55,758 nt of DNA from Treponema sp. Lineage in GTDB: Bacteria; Spirochaetota; Spirochaetia; Treponematales; Breznakiellaceae. The DNA lies in NCBI GenBank assembly GCA_009784775.1, contig WQXQ01000003.1, positions 1 to 55,758 of the forward strand, read 5' to 3'. Shown piece after piece: positions 24,663 to 32,962 of the stretch (the first letter of the stretch is position 1; the number at the start of each line of letters is the position of its first letter). Position numbers and translations under genes: made by a program. Below the pieces are notes generated by a model. That model saw only the letters and a list, made by a program, of their open reading frames with translations, was not told the origin of the DNA and did no database searches.

Positions 24663-24676
24663 TAAGGCTATGTCAA
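24647..24676 (-). promoter_or_regulatory. Promoter of the glucan-degradation operon
   Basis: On the minus strand, TTGACA (24671-24676) is 18 bases from TATTAT (24647-24652). The ATG at 24640 follows after 6 bases. With the plus-strand -35 it forms an inverted repeat, TTGACATA at 24634-24641 and TATGTCAA at 24669-24676, which could also be an operator. Confidence 0.75.
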
Positions 24677-24713
24677 CACTTTTTTTTAATAATATCATAA
24701 TTAGGTTAGGCGT

Positions 24714-25661
24714 ATGAGAATTAACCAACCAAATCTGTGGAAACGGTTCCGGCAAGAAAAATACCTGCAAATAATGGCCCTTTTTGGGCTTCTTTGGATG
24801 GTCATTTTTAACTACGCCCCCATGTATGGCTTATTGATAGCTTTCAAGCAAAACTTCAGGCCAACCGAAAGTATATTCAGCCTTTCCTTTTTGACCTCGG
24901 GTTGGGCCTCACACGGCGGGTTTAATCACTTTATTGCCTTTATCAAAGACCCTGAATTTGCGCATATTCTCCAAAATACCCTGGGAATCAGCCTGTTGCG
25001 GCTCTTTGTGGTCTTTCCGCTGCCCATTATTTTCGCATTGTTGCTCAATGAAGTGCATTTACCGCAGTTTAAGCGCTTTGTACAGACCATTTCCTACCTG
25101 CCCCACTTCCTTTCATGGGTAGTTTTAGGCGGTATTTTGACCACATGGCTCTCTGAAACCGGCTTTTTCAATGATATATTGGTCAAAATGGGCGTATTAA
25201 AGCAGGGAGTCACCTTTCTGGCGTTTCCCCAGTACTTTTGGGGTATTATTACGATATCCTCAATATGGAAGGAACTTGGCTGGTCGGCGATTATCTACCT
25301 TGCCGCCATAAGCGGTATTGATCAGGATATGTACGAAGCCGCGGAAATTGACGGGGTAGGACGCCTCCAAAAAATATGGCATATTACCCTGCCCTGCATT
25401 ATGGGAACCATTACGATTCTGTTCATTCTTGCGGTTGGCGGGCTGTTAAACTCGAATTTTGACCAAATTCTGGTATTATGGAACCCACTTAATGCTCCCC
25501 GCAGTAACGTGATAGACATATATACCTATCACTCAGCCATGCGGAGTATGCGGTTTTCTTATGCCGCCGCGATTGGCTTCTTTAAGTCTATTGTTGCCTT
25601 TGGCCTTCTGTTTGGAGCCAACAGGATAACCAAGAAACTCAACGATGTGTCGCTCTTTTAG
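24714..25661 (+). CDS. Carbohydrate ABC transporter permease, LplB type (CUT1)
   Basis: An inner-membrane permease of 315 residues with about six hydrophobic helices. The N-terminus (KYLQIMALFGLLWMVIFNY) and the NYAPMYGLLIAFK block are typical of the LplB/YteP family that imports oligosaccharides. The cytoplasmic EAA loop is EAAEIDGVGRLQKIWHITLP, beginning at Glu208, which docks the ATPase. The C-terminus ANRITKKLNDVSLF also fits the family. The gene heads the plus-strand operon, with the second permease 23 bases downstream. The ribosome site is weak (AGG repeats before the ATG). The substrate is inferred from the divergent glucanase genes. Confidence 0.92.
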   Translation: MRINQPNLWKRFRQEKYLQIMALFGLLWMVIFNYAPMYGLLIAFKQNFRPTESIFSLSFLTSGWASHGGFNHFIAFIKDPEFAHILQNTLGISLLRLFVVFPLPIIFALLLNEVHLPQFKRFVQTISYLPHFLSWVVLGGILTTWLSETGFFNDILVKMGVLKQGVTFLAFPQYFWGIITISSIWKELGWSAIIYLAAISGIDQDMYEAAEIDGVGRLQKIWHITLPCIMGTITILFILAVGGLLNSNFDQILVLWNPLNAPRSNVIDIYTYHSAMRSMRFSYAAAIGFFKSIVAFGLLFGANRITKKLNDVSLF

Positions 25662-25684
25662 AGCGCTGTTTTAGGAGACCTGTT

Positions 25685-26557
25685 ATGGAAAAGCCCTTAG
25701 GCATCAGCGATTTTATCATTATTGCGATAATGGTGTTAATTTGTATTGTTACCCTGTATCCGGTATGGAATGTCACGGTTATTTCGTTCAATGACTCCCA
25801 GGACACCATGATGGGCAATATATACCTGTGGCCCCGGAAATTTTCACTGGAAAGCTACCGTATGGTGTTTATGGACAAGGCTATCGTACAGGCTTTCACC
25901 ATTACCGTGCTTCGTACCCTGATTGGGACGGCAACCGGCGTGTTTTTTACCTCCATGGTTGCCTATGCGTTCTCCAAAAGGTACATTCTGGGCAGCCGGT
26001 TTTACCTGACCGTTGGTACGATTACCATGTTCTTCGGCGGCGGGCTTATTCCCTACTTTATTTTGCTGCGGAGCCTTGGATTGTACGATACGTTCCTGGT
26101 ATATATCATTCCCGGCCTGTTTAATTTCTTCTATTGTATCATTTTCATGACCTTTTTCCGGGAATTACCGGCCAGTTTGGAAGAATCGGCAAAAATCGAC
26201 GGGGCTAACGACTTTTTTATCTTTATTCGCATCATTTTGCCCCTGTCCATGCCGGTTATCGCGACTATTACCCTTTTTGCCGGCGTTGGCCACTGGAATG
26301 ACTACTTTGCGGGGGTCATGTTTGTGAATAACCCCGATTTACAGCCGATTCAGACCTTTTTGTATCGCGTTATTGCCAGCTCATCGCAAACAAGGTCCAT
26401 TGTCGGGATGCCTGCGAGTGTATCGGCCCAGGCGGTCAGTTCCACATCGGTACAGTTGGCAACAATGGTGGTAACCACCGCACCGATTATTTGTATCTAT
26501 CCATTCCTGCAGCGCTACTTTGTGAAGGGCGTTATGATTGGAGCGATTAAAGGATAA
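25685..26557 (+). CDS. Carbohydrate ABC transporter permease, YtcP/LplC type (CUT1)
   Basis: The partner inner-membrane permease, 290 residues with six hydrophobic segments. It contains TLYPVWNVTVISFND near the start, the family phrase GGGLIPYFILLRSLGLYD, and the EAA loop EESAKIDGANDFFIFIRIILP beginning at Glu166. It ends QRYFVKGVMIGAIKG, a hallmark of LplC/YtcP permeases. The upstream gap is 23 bases with an AGGAG site. It should form a heterodimer with the preceding gene product. No ATP-binding subunit is encoded nearby; in this subfamily a shared MsmX-like ATPase usually serves several importers. Confidence 0.93.
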   Translation: MEKPLGISDFIIIAIMVLICIVTLYPVWNVTVISFNDSQDTMMGNIYLWPRKFSLESYRMVFMDKAIVQAFTITVLRTLIGTATGVFFTSMVAYAFSKRYILGSRFYLTVGTITMFFGGGLIPYFILLRSLGLYDTFLVYIIPGLFNFFYCIIFMTFFRELPASLEESAKIDGANDFFIFIRIILPLSMPVIATITLFAGVGHWNDYFAGVMFVNNPDLQPIQTFLYRVIASSSQTRSIVGMPASVSAQAVSSTSVQLATMVVTTAPIICIYPFLQRYFVKGVMIGAIKG

Positions 26558-26592
26558 GGAAAAAATATTTATATCATTTGAGGAGGAAAGAG

Positions 26593-28251
26593 ATGAGAAA
26601 GAGTGTGATGTTAGTGTTGGTTGTCGCCATTGTAACGGCGATGGCATTGGTTGCCTGTAAGAATAGAGATTCGTTTATTCCTGCAGTAGCAAGCACCTCG
26701 GCGGATGTTCCGGGATGGACGTTAAATACCGAAAAACCCATCCGGTTTGACTGGTACATCCATTTTAACTGGTTTAGCCGGCAATGGGGCGATTCCCGGG
26801 TATCGAAGTACATTACCGAGAAAACAGGCGTGGATGTCCGCTTTATCGTACCGGCAGGAGCCGAAGATGACCGGCTTAACGCAATGATCGCTGGTCAGGT
26901 ATTGCCCGATTTTATCACCCTGGGCCATTGGGCGGTTCAAATCCCCATGATGATCGATGCGGGATTGCTTTTGCCGCTGGAAGAACTTGCCGATCAGTAT
27001 GATCCCTACTTCTTTGAAGTAGCAAATCCGCAAAGACTGGGCTGGTTCCGCCACAATAACAACAATGTCTATGGGTATCCCAATGCGTCTTTTACCCCCA
27101 CTGACATTGAACGGTACAGAGGTTTACTGGATTCCAACCAGACCTTCCTGGTTCGCAAGGATATGTATGAAGCTATTGGCAGCCCCGACATGACCACGCC
27201 GGAAGGTTTCCTGAATGCGCTGCGCAAAGCGCGGGATACATTCCCCGTCATAAACGGCCAACCCATTATTCCGATGGGCTTTGGTGAATTTAACGCCACC
27301 GGCAACGTAACACTCCACGACTATCTTCTTAACTTCCTGGCTATACCGCGGGAAAACGCAAATGGCGTATTTGAAAACCCGGATCTGGGCTATAACCACC
27401 CCGAATATGTGCGCTGGCTGAAAGTATTCCGCCAGGCCACCGAAGATGGGCTTATCCCCATGGACACATTTGTTGACAATCGTCCGCAGATTGAAGAAAA
27501 AGCCGCACAGGGACGTTTCTTTGCCATGCTCTATCAGAACTGGGATATGCAGGCTCCTCAAAATGCCCGCTACAATATTGACCCCAATACGATTTACATA
27601 GCGGTTCCCGGCCCCAAAAACAGCCGCGGCGATGATCCCAGGCTTGCTTCCGGCGGAATTTCCGGCTGGACATTAACGCTGATTTCCAAAAACGTAAAAG
27701 ACAAGGCCCGCGCCATTCAGTTCATGAGTTACCTCTTGAGCGAAGAAGGCCAGATGGACCTCTTCTTTGGCGTTCCCGAAGGCAATCCCTTTGGTATTGA
27801 GCCGACTTACTCCATTGTTGACGGCGTACCCACCCTGCTTCCCGAAATTAAAGATATGGACAAGTTCGACAAGAACCGCCAGGAAATTGAAATTGGCGTT
27901 CAGTACACCTACTGGATGCTGATGAACAACCCCTGGACCTATCAGTTCCCCCGTGAATTTTCTCCGGCACTGGAACAACCGCAGTTGTGGACACGGCCTT
28001 ATGTGACTTCGTACACCATGTACGACCGGCTTGATATGGAAGCCGGCAGTGAAGAAGCCCTTATTAAAGACAATATTGCCCGCCGCTGGGGAAGAGACCT
28101 GCCCCGGCTGTTCCTGGCAAAAACGAATGCGGAATTTGACCAAATCTGGGTTGACTTCCAGAAGTTTAAAGTTGACCAGGGTTATAGCAAGCTGCAAGCC
28201 AAACAAATGGAATTGGTGAACCAGAACAAAGCAAAACTGGGCGTACACTAA
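26593..28251 (+). CDS. Extracellular solute-binding lipoprotein of the CUT1 importer
   Basis: A 552-residue lipoprotein (lipobox LVAC) that delivers sugar to the two permeases. Length and sequence fit the large LplA/YtcQ-type binding proteins. Recognisable features are VSKYITEKTGVDVRF, the DDRLNAMIAGQVLPDFI hinge region, and the C-terminal DLPRLFLAKTNAEFDQIWVDF segment followed by a Lys/Gln-rich helix. The start is set by a perfect AGGAGG at 26581-26586 with 6-base spacing; an upstream in-frame TTG overlaps it and is rejected. It is the last gene of the operon and is followed by a strong terminator. It probably binds oligosaccharides released by the divergent glucanases. Confidence 0.92.
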   Translation: MRKSVMLVLVVAIVTAMALVACKNRDSFIPAVASTSADVPGWTLNTEKPIRFDWYIHFNWFSRQWGDSRVSKYITEKTGVDVRFIVPAGAEDDRLNAMIAGQVLPDFITLGHWAVQIPMMIDAGLLLPLEELADQYDPYFFEVANPQRLGWFRHNNNNVYGYPNASFTPTDIERYRGLLDSNQTFLVRKDMYEAIGSPDMTTPEGFLNALRKARDTFPVINGQPIIPMGFGEFNATGNVTLHDYLLNFLAIPRENANGVFENPDLGYNHPEYVRWLKVFRQATEDGLIPMDTFVDNRPQIEEKAAQGRFFAMLYQNWDMQAPQNARYNIDPNTIYIAVPGPKNSRGDDPRLASGGISGWTLTLISKNVKDKARAIQFMSYLLSEEGQMDLFFGVPEGNPFGIEPTYSIVDGVPTLLPEIKDMDKFDKNRQEIEIGVQYTYWMLMNNPWTYQFPREFSPALEQPQLWTRPYVTSYTMYDRLDMEAGSEEALIKDNIARRWGRDLPRLFLAKTNAEFDQIWVDFQKFKVDQGYSKLQAKQMELVNQNKAKLGVH

Positions 28252-28272
28252 GCCAAAGGTTCATTGTAAACG

Positions 28273-28303
28273 AGGGCTGCTCTTTCGGGCAGCCCTTTTT
28301 TTT
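28273..28303 (+). terminator. Rho-independent terminator of the importer operon
   Basis: The 8-bp stem AGGGCTGC/GCAGCCCT with a loop of 8 bases is followed by a run of eight T. It lies 21 bases after the stop codon of the binding-protein gene. Confidence 0.93.
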
Positions 28304-28314
28304 ATATAATATGC

Positions 28315-28320
28315 TATAAT
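28315..28320 (+). promoter_or_regulatory. -10 box of the CorC-like gene, abutting its start codon
   Basis: A perfect TATAAT ends 8 bases before the ATG at 28329, inside an AT-rich run that follows the terminator. No good -35 is seen at 17 bases. No Shine-Dalgarno is present, so the transcript would have almost no leader. Confidence 0.5.
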
Positions 28321-28328
28321 TATAAAAC

Positions 28329-29633
28329 ATGGATGCATCGTACTATATAGGTCTTATCGCGGCGCTGGCAGTGCTATTGGGACTAAGCGCTTTTTTTTCT
28401 TCCTGTGAAACATCTTTTTCATCGTTAAGCAAAATAAAACTGAAAAATATGGCGGCAAAACACAAACCGGGCGGCAAGGCGAACCGGCTATCGGCAAAGA
28501 CGCCGGTGCGGGCGCGGCTTACCCTTGCGTTACTGAACGTATACGATACAATTCTTTCTACCATACTGGTGGGGAACACACTGGTTAATATTGCCGCTTC
28601 GGCGCTTGCCACCATGCTTTGCATTGGCCTTTTGGGCGCAAAGGGAGTAAGTATTGCGACCATTACCATGACGGTGATTATTCTGGTCTTTACCGAAATT
28701 ACCCCCAAGACTTTGGCAAAAGAATCACCGGAACTGACCGCGCTGAGAGTTGCGCCATTGCTGCGTTTTTTTATGGCGATATTTGCCCCGTTTAACTATC
28801 TTGCCGGAGCATGGAAAAAAGTTATTGTCAAAATTTTTCCGGTAAAAACAGACAGGACAGTAACCGAAGATGAGCTGTTAACGTTTGTGGAGGAAGTACG
28901 GCAGGAAGGGGGAATCAACAAGCAGGAAGAACAAATGATCCGCCAGGTTATTGCATTCGATAATATTACCGCAGCGGATATTGTGACCCCCCGCATTGAT
29001 GTGGCGGCCATTTCCGAAAACAGCTCTGCCGGGGAGATTGATCGGGCATTTGCCGAAACCGGATTTTCCCGCCTGCCGGTTTTCCGTGAAAACATTGATA
29101 CCATAAGCGGCGTTATCCTGTTCAAGGATTTTCATTATGAAGTGATAAAAAAAGGCAGGCCGCCTTTGGAAATTATCAAACCGGTTGTCTTTGTGACCAA
29201 AACAATGAAAATATCCCGGCTGCTGCAAACGCTGCAAAAGAAACAGTCGCATCTGGCGGTTTTGGTGGATGAATTCGGCGGCACTTTGGGCATAGTTACC
29301 ATAGAGGATATTCTGGAAGAGCTGGTTGGCGAGATATGGGACGAGCATGACGAAATAGTGGAACCAATCAGGCGTAATGCCAACGGCAGTTATACCGTAC
29401 TGGGCAGCGTAAAATTCCAGGAAATGCTGGAGTACATTGACGGTGAACATACGCCCGAAGAAATACCCAATACCACCATTGGCAGCTGGATACTGGAAAC
29501 CGCAGGCACCCCACCCCGCATCAACGACCAATTCACCTGGAATAGCTTGCGCATAACGGTATCAAGAATGCAACGCCAACGGATTTTAGAAACAATATTA
29601 ACCACAAACCACACGAACACCACGAACCCGTAG
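28329..29633 (+). CDS. CNNM/CorC (HlyC) family membrane protein with CBS pair
   Basis: A 434-residue member of the DUF21-CBS-CorC_HlyC family, linked to Mg2+/Co2+ transport or resistance; the old name 'hemolysin' does not imply a toxin. An N-terminal DUF21 membrane domain (about 1-180) contains FFSSCETSFSSLS and ILVFTEITPKTLAKESPE. The CBS pair (about 205-330) contains VTPRIDVAAI and HLAVLVDEFGGTLGIVTIED, ending in DILEELVGEIWDEHDE. A C-terminal CorC/HlyC domain follows. The last residues, TTNHTNTTNP, are encoded by the left arm of the palindromic repeat at 29601-29679, so the native C-terminus has been replaced or extended. The start has no ribosome site and a TATAAT only 8 bases upstream. 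Confidence 0.9.
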   Translation: MDASYYIGLIAALAVLLGLSAFFSSCETSFSSLSKIKLKNMAAKHKPGGKANRLSAKTPVRARLTLALLNVYDTILSTILVGNTLVNIAASALATMLCIGLLGAKGVSIATITMTVIILVFTEITPKTLAKESPELTALRVAPLLRFFMAIFAPFNYLAGAWKKVIVKIFPVKTDRTVTEDELLTFVEEVRQEGGINKQEEQMIRQVIAFDNITAADIVTPRIDVAAISENSSAGEIDRAFAETGFSRLPVFRENIDTISGVILFKDFHYEVIKKGRPPLEIIKPVVFVTKTMKISRLLQTLQKKQSHLAVLVDEFGGTLGIVTIEDILEELVGEIWDEHDEIVEPIRRNANGSYTVLGSVKFQEMLEYIDGEHTPEEIPNTTIGSWILETAGTPPRINDQFTWNSLRITVSRMQRQRILETILTTNHTNTTNP

Positions 29634-29679
29634 TCCTAAGTATTCTTATTGTTCGTGTTGGTTCGTGTTGGTTTGTGGT
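29601..29679. repeat. Palindromic repeat, copy 1 (3' end of corC-like gene and convergent gap)
   Basis: The left arm 29601-29627, made of ACCACAAACC and CACGAAC units, is the imperfect complement of the right arm 29651-29679. The first arm codes the C-terminus of the CorC-like protein; the rest fills the 52-base gap to glgA. It may serve as a two-way terminator for the convergent genes. Copies 2 and 3 lie at 36496 and 39636. Confidence 0.9.
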
Positions 29680-29685
29680 AGAAAT

Positions 29686-31188
29686 TTATTTTTCATTTTT
29701 TAACGTTTCTTCGTATAACTCGATGTATTGTTTGGCGGAATTTTCCCAGGAAAAATCTTGCTGCATGGCGCGTTTTTGCATGGCATGGATGTGTTCGGGG
29801 TTGTTGTACCAGGTGTGGACAGCCCAGCCGACCGTATTGTAAATTGCCCCCGGGGTTAAATCATCGAACATAAAGCCGGTGCCGGTGCCTTTTGCTGCAT
29901 TGTAATTTTCGACCGTGTCGGTAAGGCCGCCGGTTCTGCGTACAATGGGAAGGGTGCCATACACCAGAGAATACATCTGGTTAAGGCCGCAGGGCTCATA
30001 ACGGCTGGGCATAAGGAAGAAATCGGCGCCGGCCTCAATGAGATGGCTGACAACTTCGCTATACCCGATATATGCCCTAAAATTGGGAATTCGGAGCGGC
30101 AGACTGCGTATTTCCTGCTCGCACCATGCTTCACCTTCGCCAATCAGTATAAATTGCAGTTTAATGTCATTGCAGATTGACCACACACAGCCATAACCAG
30201 GGCCGAACAATTCCCCTATGCCTTTTTGTTCGGCAAGCCGCGTTACCATACCGATTATGGGTACGTTGGGATCTTCGGGAAGATTAAAATACCGCTGCAG
30301 GGCCTTTTTTGCCGCCGCCTTTCCTTCCATTTTGCCAACCGAATATTGCTCAGGGATAAGGGTATCCTTTTTGGGATTCCATACATCGGTGTCAATGCCG
30401 TTCAGAATACCGGAATAGTCGGCGGAGCGATAACGCAATACCCCGTCAAGCCGGAAGCCGTGGACCTGCAGCTTTGTTTCTTCGGCATAGTTAGGCGAAA
30501 CGGTATTCAGTTTGTCCGCGCTGTACAGACCGGCTTTGAGCAAATTAAGCATATTCCAGTCTTCAAAGCCCGCATTGTAAAAGACATCCCAGCCCATGCC
30601 GGTATAGTCAAAATTATCTTTGCTGTAAATGCCCTGGTATCCAAGGTTGTGGATAGTAAGCACGGAAACGGTTTTTTCGAAACCGCTGACAAGGTCCTTC
30701 TCCTTGCGGGGAACCCGTTCGGCATATTTCAGGTACACCGGCGCAAGGGCGGTGGGCCAGTCATGGGAATGCAATACATCGGGGTACCAGGCCAGTTTCC
30801 GGCACAACTGAAAAGCGGCGCGGCAAAAAAAGGTAAAGCGGCGCGGGTTGTCAATAAAGTCCGGTTCATAGGGCGTTCCGTAAATGCCGTCCCTGCCAAA
30901 ATAAATTTCATGATCGATAAAGTATACCTGTACCGGATTTTTTTTGGGCGCTCCCGGCAATGAGGTAGTGTACACAGCGCACCATTCTTCTCCGCCGCCA
31001 ACAGGAACGCCCATTTCTCCCGGAAGCATCTTGAGTTTGCCTTTGTCTATCGAGTAGTAGCGGGGGATAACAATTTTAACCTCATGGTCCAACTTTGCCA
31101 GACTAATCGAAAGGGCAGAAACCATGTCGGCAAGGCCGCCGGTTTTTGCAAAAGGGACCGCTTCGCTGGTAACCATCAGTATATTCAT
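29686..31188 (-). CDS. glgA: Glycogen synthase (ADP-glucose type)
   Basis: GlgA transfers glucose from ADP-glucose to the non-reducing end of a growing alpha-1,4-glucan in the cytoplasm. The 500-residue GT5 protein begins MNILMVTSEAVPFAKTGGLA with the KTGGL nucleotide-sugar loop at residues 15-19. It has the HSHDWPTALAP segment, and in the C-terminal half the catalytic-site block PSRYEPCGLNQMYSLVYGT followed by RRTGGLTDTV. Length and both motifs match the bacterial family. AGAGG precedes the ATG. The gap to the ACT gene upstream is 18 bases, so it may be transcribed with paaK. No other glycogen gene is present in the window. Confidence 0.96.
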   Translation of the reverse strand: MNILMVTSEAVPFAKTGGLADMVSALSISLAKLDHEVKIVIPRYYSIDKGKLKMLPGEMGVPVGGGEEWCAVYTTSLPGAPKKNPVQVYFIDHEIYFGRDGIYGTPYEPDFIDNPRRFTFFCRAAFQLCRKLAWYPDVLHSHDWPTALAPVYLKYAERVPRKEKDLVSGFEKTVSVLTIHNLGYQGIYSKDNFDYTGMGWDVFYNAGFEDWNMLNLLKAGLYSADKLNTVSPNYAEETKLQVHGFRLDGVLRYRSADYSGILNGIDTDVWNPKKDTLIPEQYSVGKMEGKAAAKKALQRYFNLPEDPNVPIIGMVTRLAEQKGIGELFGPGYGCVWSICNDIKLQFILIGEGEAWCEQEIRSLPLRIPNFRAYIGYSEVVSHLIEAGADFFLMPSRYEPCGLNQMYSLVYGTLPIVRRTGGLTDTVENYNAAKGTGTGFMFDDLTPGAIYNTVGWAVHTWYNNPEHIHAMQKRAMQQDFSWENSAKQYIELYEETLKNEK

Positions 31189-31206
31189 ATTAACCTCTTT
31201 ACTATT

Positions 31207-31623
31207 TTAGAAATTCTTCGGCATTGTTAAGCCGTTTTTTTCAAGGAGCGTTTTGCCTTTTTCGTGGTCTTCAAGTTTGAAAATAACCACTGCCTTACCC
31301 TCTTTACCTTCAAGCGAGGCGTACAGGTACTCGATATTTATGCCCGATTTCTGGAAAAGCTCCATGAGCGAGGCAAGGCTTCCCGGCACGTCTTCGATTT
31401 CGACTGCAGCGACCTCCGTTTGCCGGCAGGTAAAACCTGCGGCAACAAGGACACTGGTCGCCACATCGGTTTTATCGACAATGAGCCTGAGTATCCCAAA
31501 GTCCGCCGTGTCGGCAATGCTGATTGCCCGCAGATTGACGTCCGCTTCCGCCAGAGTCCGCGTAACCTCGCAAATTCTGCCGGTGGTATTTTCCAAAAAA
31601 ACCGATATCTGATTGATTCCCAT
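31207..31623 (-). CDS. Tandem ACT-domain protein
   Basis: A 138-residue cytoplasmic protein made of two ACT domains. The first (about 1-70) begins INQISVFLENTTGRICEVTRTL and the second (about 72-138) begins AVEIEDVPGSLASLMELFQ. Both show the G-x-(L/I) turn where small ligands, often amino acids, bind in this family. Homologous tandem ACT proteins are commonly encoded beside phenylacetate-CoA ligase, as here. The ATG overlaps the paaK stop by one base (TAATG) with AGGAGG inside the end of paaK, so translation is coupled. The likely job is sensing an aromatic or branched amino acid; this is inference. Confidence 0.88.
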   Translation of the reverse strand: MGINQISVFLENTTGRICEVTRTLAEADVNLRAISIADTADFGILRLIVDKTDVATSVLVAAGFTCRQTEVAAVEIEDVPGSLASLMELFQKSGINIEYLYASLEGKEGKAVVIFKLEDHEKGKTLLEKNGLTMPKNF

Positions 31624-32924
31624 TATATCCTCCTGTTATCAATAACCCGTTTTGCCTTGCCTATTGACCGCTCAATGGTCTTGGGCTCCACCAATTTTAC
31701 CTTCAGTACAATCTGAAGTTTTGATTTCATTACATTTTCGATGCGATTGCGCAGCTTTTCAAGGTTCCGCACCTCATCGCTGAACAATTCCTTTTTTACC
31801 TCAACCTGCAGTTCTATCTCGTCCAGATAATCATCGCCGCGGTTAACCACAATAAGGTACTGCGGCTCGATTCCCTCGATGCCGATAAGGGCATGTTCGA
31901 TCTGGCTGGGGAATATATTCACTCCCCGGATGATCAACATATCGTCGGTGCGGCCAAAGAGCCGATGCATACGCACCGTGGTACGCCCGCAGGTGCATGG
32001 TTCCGGCATGAGGTAGGTAATGTCCCGTGTGCGGTAGCGAAGCAGCGGCGTTCCCTCTTTGGTGAGGGTGGTAAAAACCAGTTCGCCCCGTTCGCCGTAC
32101 GGCAGGGGATTACCGGTATCGGGATCGATGACCTCCGGGTAAAATAAATCTTCGTTGACGTGCAGGCCATTCTGGGCCTCGCACTCAAAGGCAACACCCG
32201 GTCCAATGATCTCGGTAAGGCCGTAGATGTCGTAGGCCTTCATGTGGTAACGGGCCTCGATCTCCTTACGCATATTCTCGCTCCAGGGCTCCGCGCCAAA
32301 ACAGCCTTTGTGCAAAGGCAATGCCCGAAGATCCACTCCCGCTTCCGCCGCTTCCTCTGCCATATACAGGGCATAAGACGGCGTACAGGCAAGCATGGTA
32401 CTGCCAAAGTCCTGCATAACCATGAGCTGCCGGTCGGTGTTGCCGCTGGACATGGGAAGCACCTGCGCGCCTATGGTAAGCGCCCCATAATGCGCCCCCA
32501 GGCCGCCGGTAAACAGGCCGTATCCATAACAGTTTTGCACAATATCGTCCTTGGTACAACCGGCTGCCGCCAAAGTTCTGGCCATGGATTCTTTCCATAT
32601 TTCAATGTCTTTATTGGTGTATTCGTCAACGATAGGCTTTCCGGTAGTGCCTGAACTCATGTGTACTTCTATGATTCGGTCGGCAGGGCAGGCCCGCAGA
32701 CCGTGGGGATAGTTATCCCGCAGGTCATCTTTGGTGGTAAAGGGCAGTTTTTGTATATCGCTCAGCGCATTAATATTGCCGGGCTGTATACCAGCCTCGT
32801 CCATTTTCTTCCGGTAAAAAGGAACATGGGAGTACAGTATTTCCGCCAAATTTTTCAGGCTGGCAAGCTGTAATTTTTGCCGAGCCTGAATTTCCATACA
32901 TTCAGATACAGAATTGAAAATCAT
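31623..32924 (-). CDS. paaK: Phenylacetate-CoA ligase family AMP-forming enzyme
   Basis: An ANL-superfamily enzyme of 433 residues that activates an aryl acid with ATP and CoA. The P-loop-like motif is SSGTTGKP, followed by the adenylation motif [13 protein letters not shown] and, later, [22 protein letters not shown]. The C-terminal lid domain begins near the [20 protein letters not shown] hinge. The N-terminus, with [15 protein letters not shown] at about 33-47, aligns from the first Met with typical PaaK, which supports this start. No ribosome site is present; TATAAT ends 9 bases before the ATG. With the ACT protein it fits the anaerobic aromatic amino-acid degradation pairs known in fermenters, where the acyl-CoA feeds ATP or redox balance. 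The exact substrate is not shown by the sequence. Confidence 0.9.
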   Translation of the reverse strand: MIFNSVSECMEIQARQKLQLASLKNLAEILYSHVPFYRKKMDEAGIQPGNINALSDIQKLPFTTKDDLRDNYPHGLRACPADRIIEVHMSSGTTGKPIVDEYTNKDIEIWKESMARTLAAAGCTKDDIVQNCYGYGLFTGGLGAHYGALTIGAQVLPMSSGNTDRQLMVMQDFGSTMLACTPSYALYMAEEAAEAGVDLRALPLHKGCFGAEPWSENMRKEIEARYHMKAYDIYGLTEIIGPGVAFECEAQNGLHVNEDLFYPEVIDPDTGNPLPYGERGELVFTTLTKEGTPLLRYRTRDITYLMPEPCTCGRTTVRMHRLFGRTDDMLIIRGVNIFPSQIEHALIGIEGIEPQYLIVVNRGDDYLDEIELQVEVKKELFSDEVRNLEKLRNRIENVMKSKLQIVLKVKLVEPKTIERSIGKAKRVIDNRRI

Positions 32925-32933
32925 ACCGTATAT

Positions 32934-32962
32934 ATTATACGCTATTTCTTAAAAAAAGTTAA
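32934..32962 (-). promoter_or_regulatory. Promoter of paaK inside the end of the upstream gene
   Basis: TTAACT (32957-32962) and TATAAT (32934-32939) on the minus strand are 17 bases apart. The -35 lies in the last codons of the Ig-barrel gene. Predicted transcription starts two or three bases before the paaK ATG. Confidence 0.65.

Noticed and set aside
26578-26592. TTG start for the solute-binding protein
   Set aside because: It overlaps the AGGAGG ribosome site of the ATG at 26593, which gives a proper lipoprotein signal.
28329-29633. Hemolysin toxin
   Set aside because: The DUF21-CBS-CorC layout is a membrane ion-transport family; the hemolysin name is historical.
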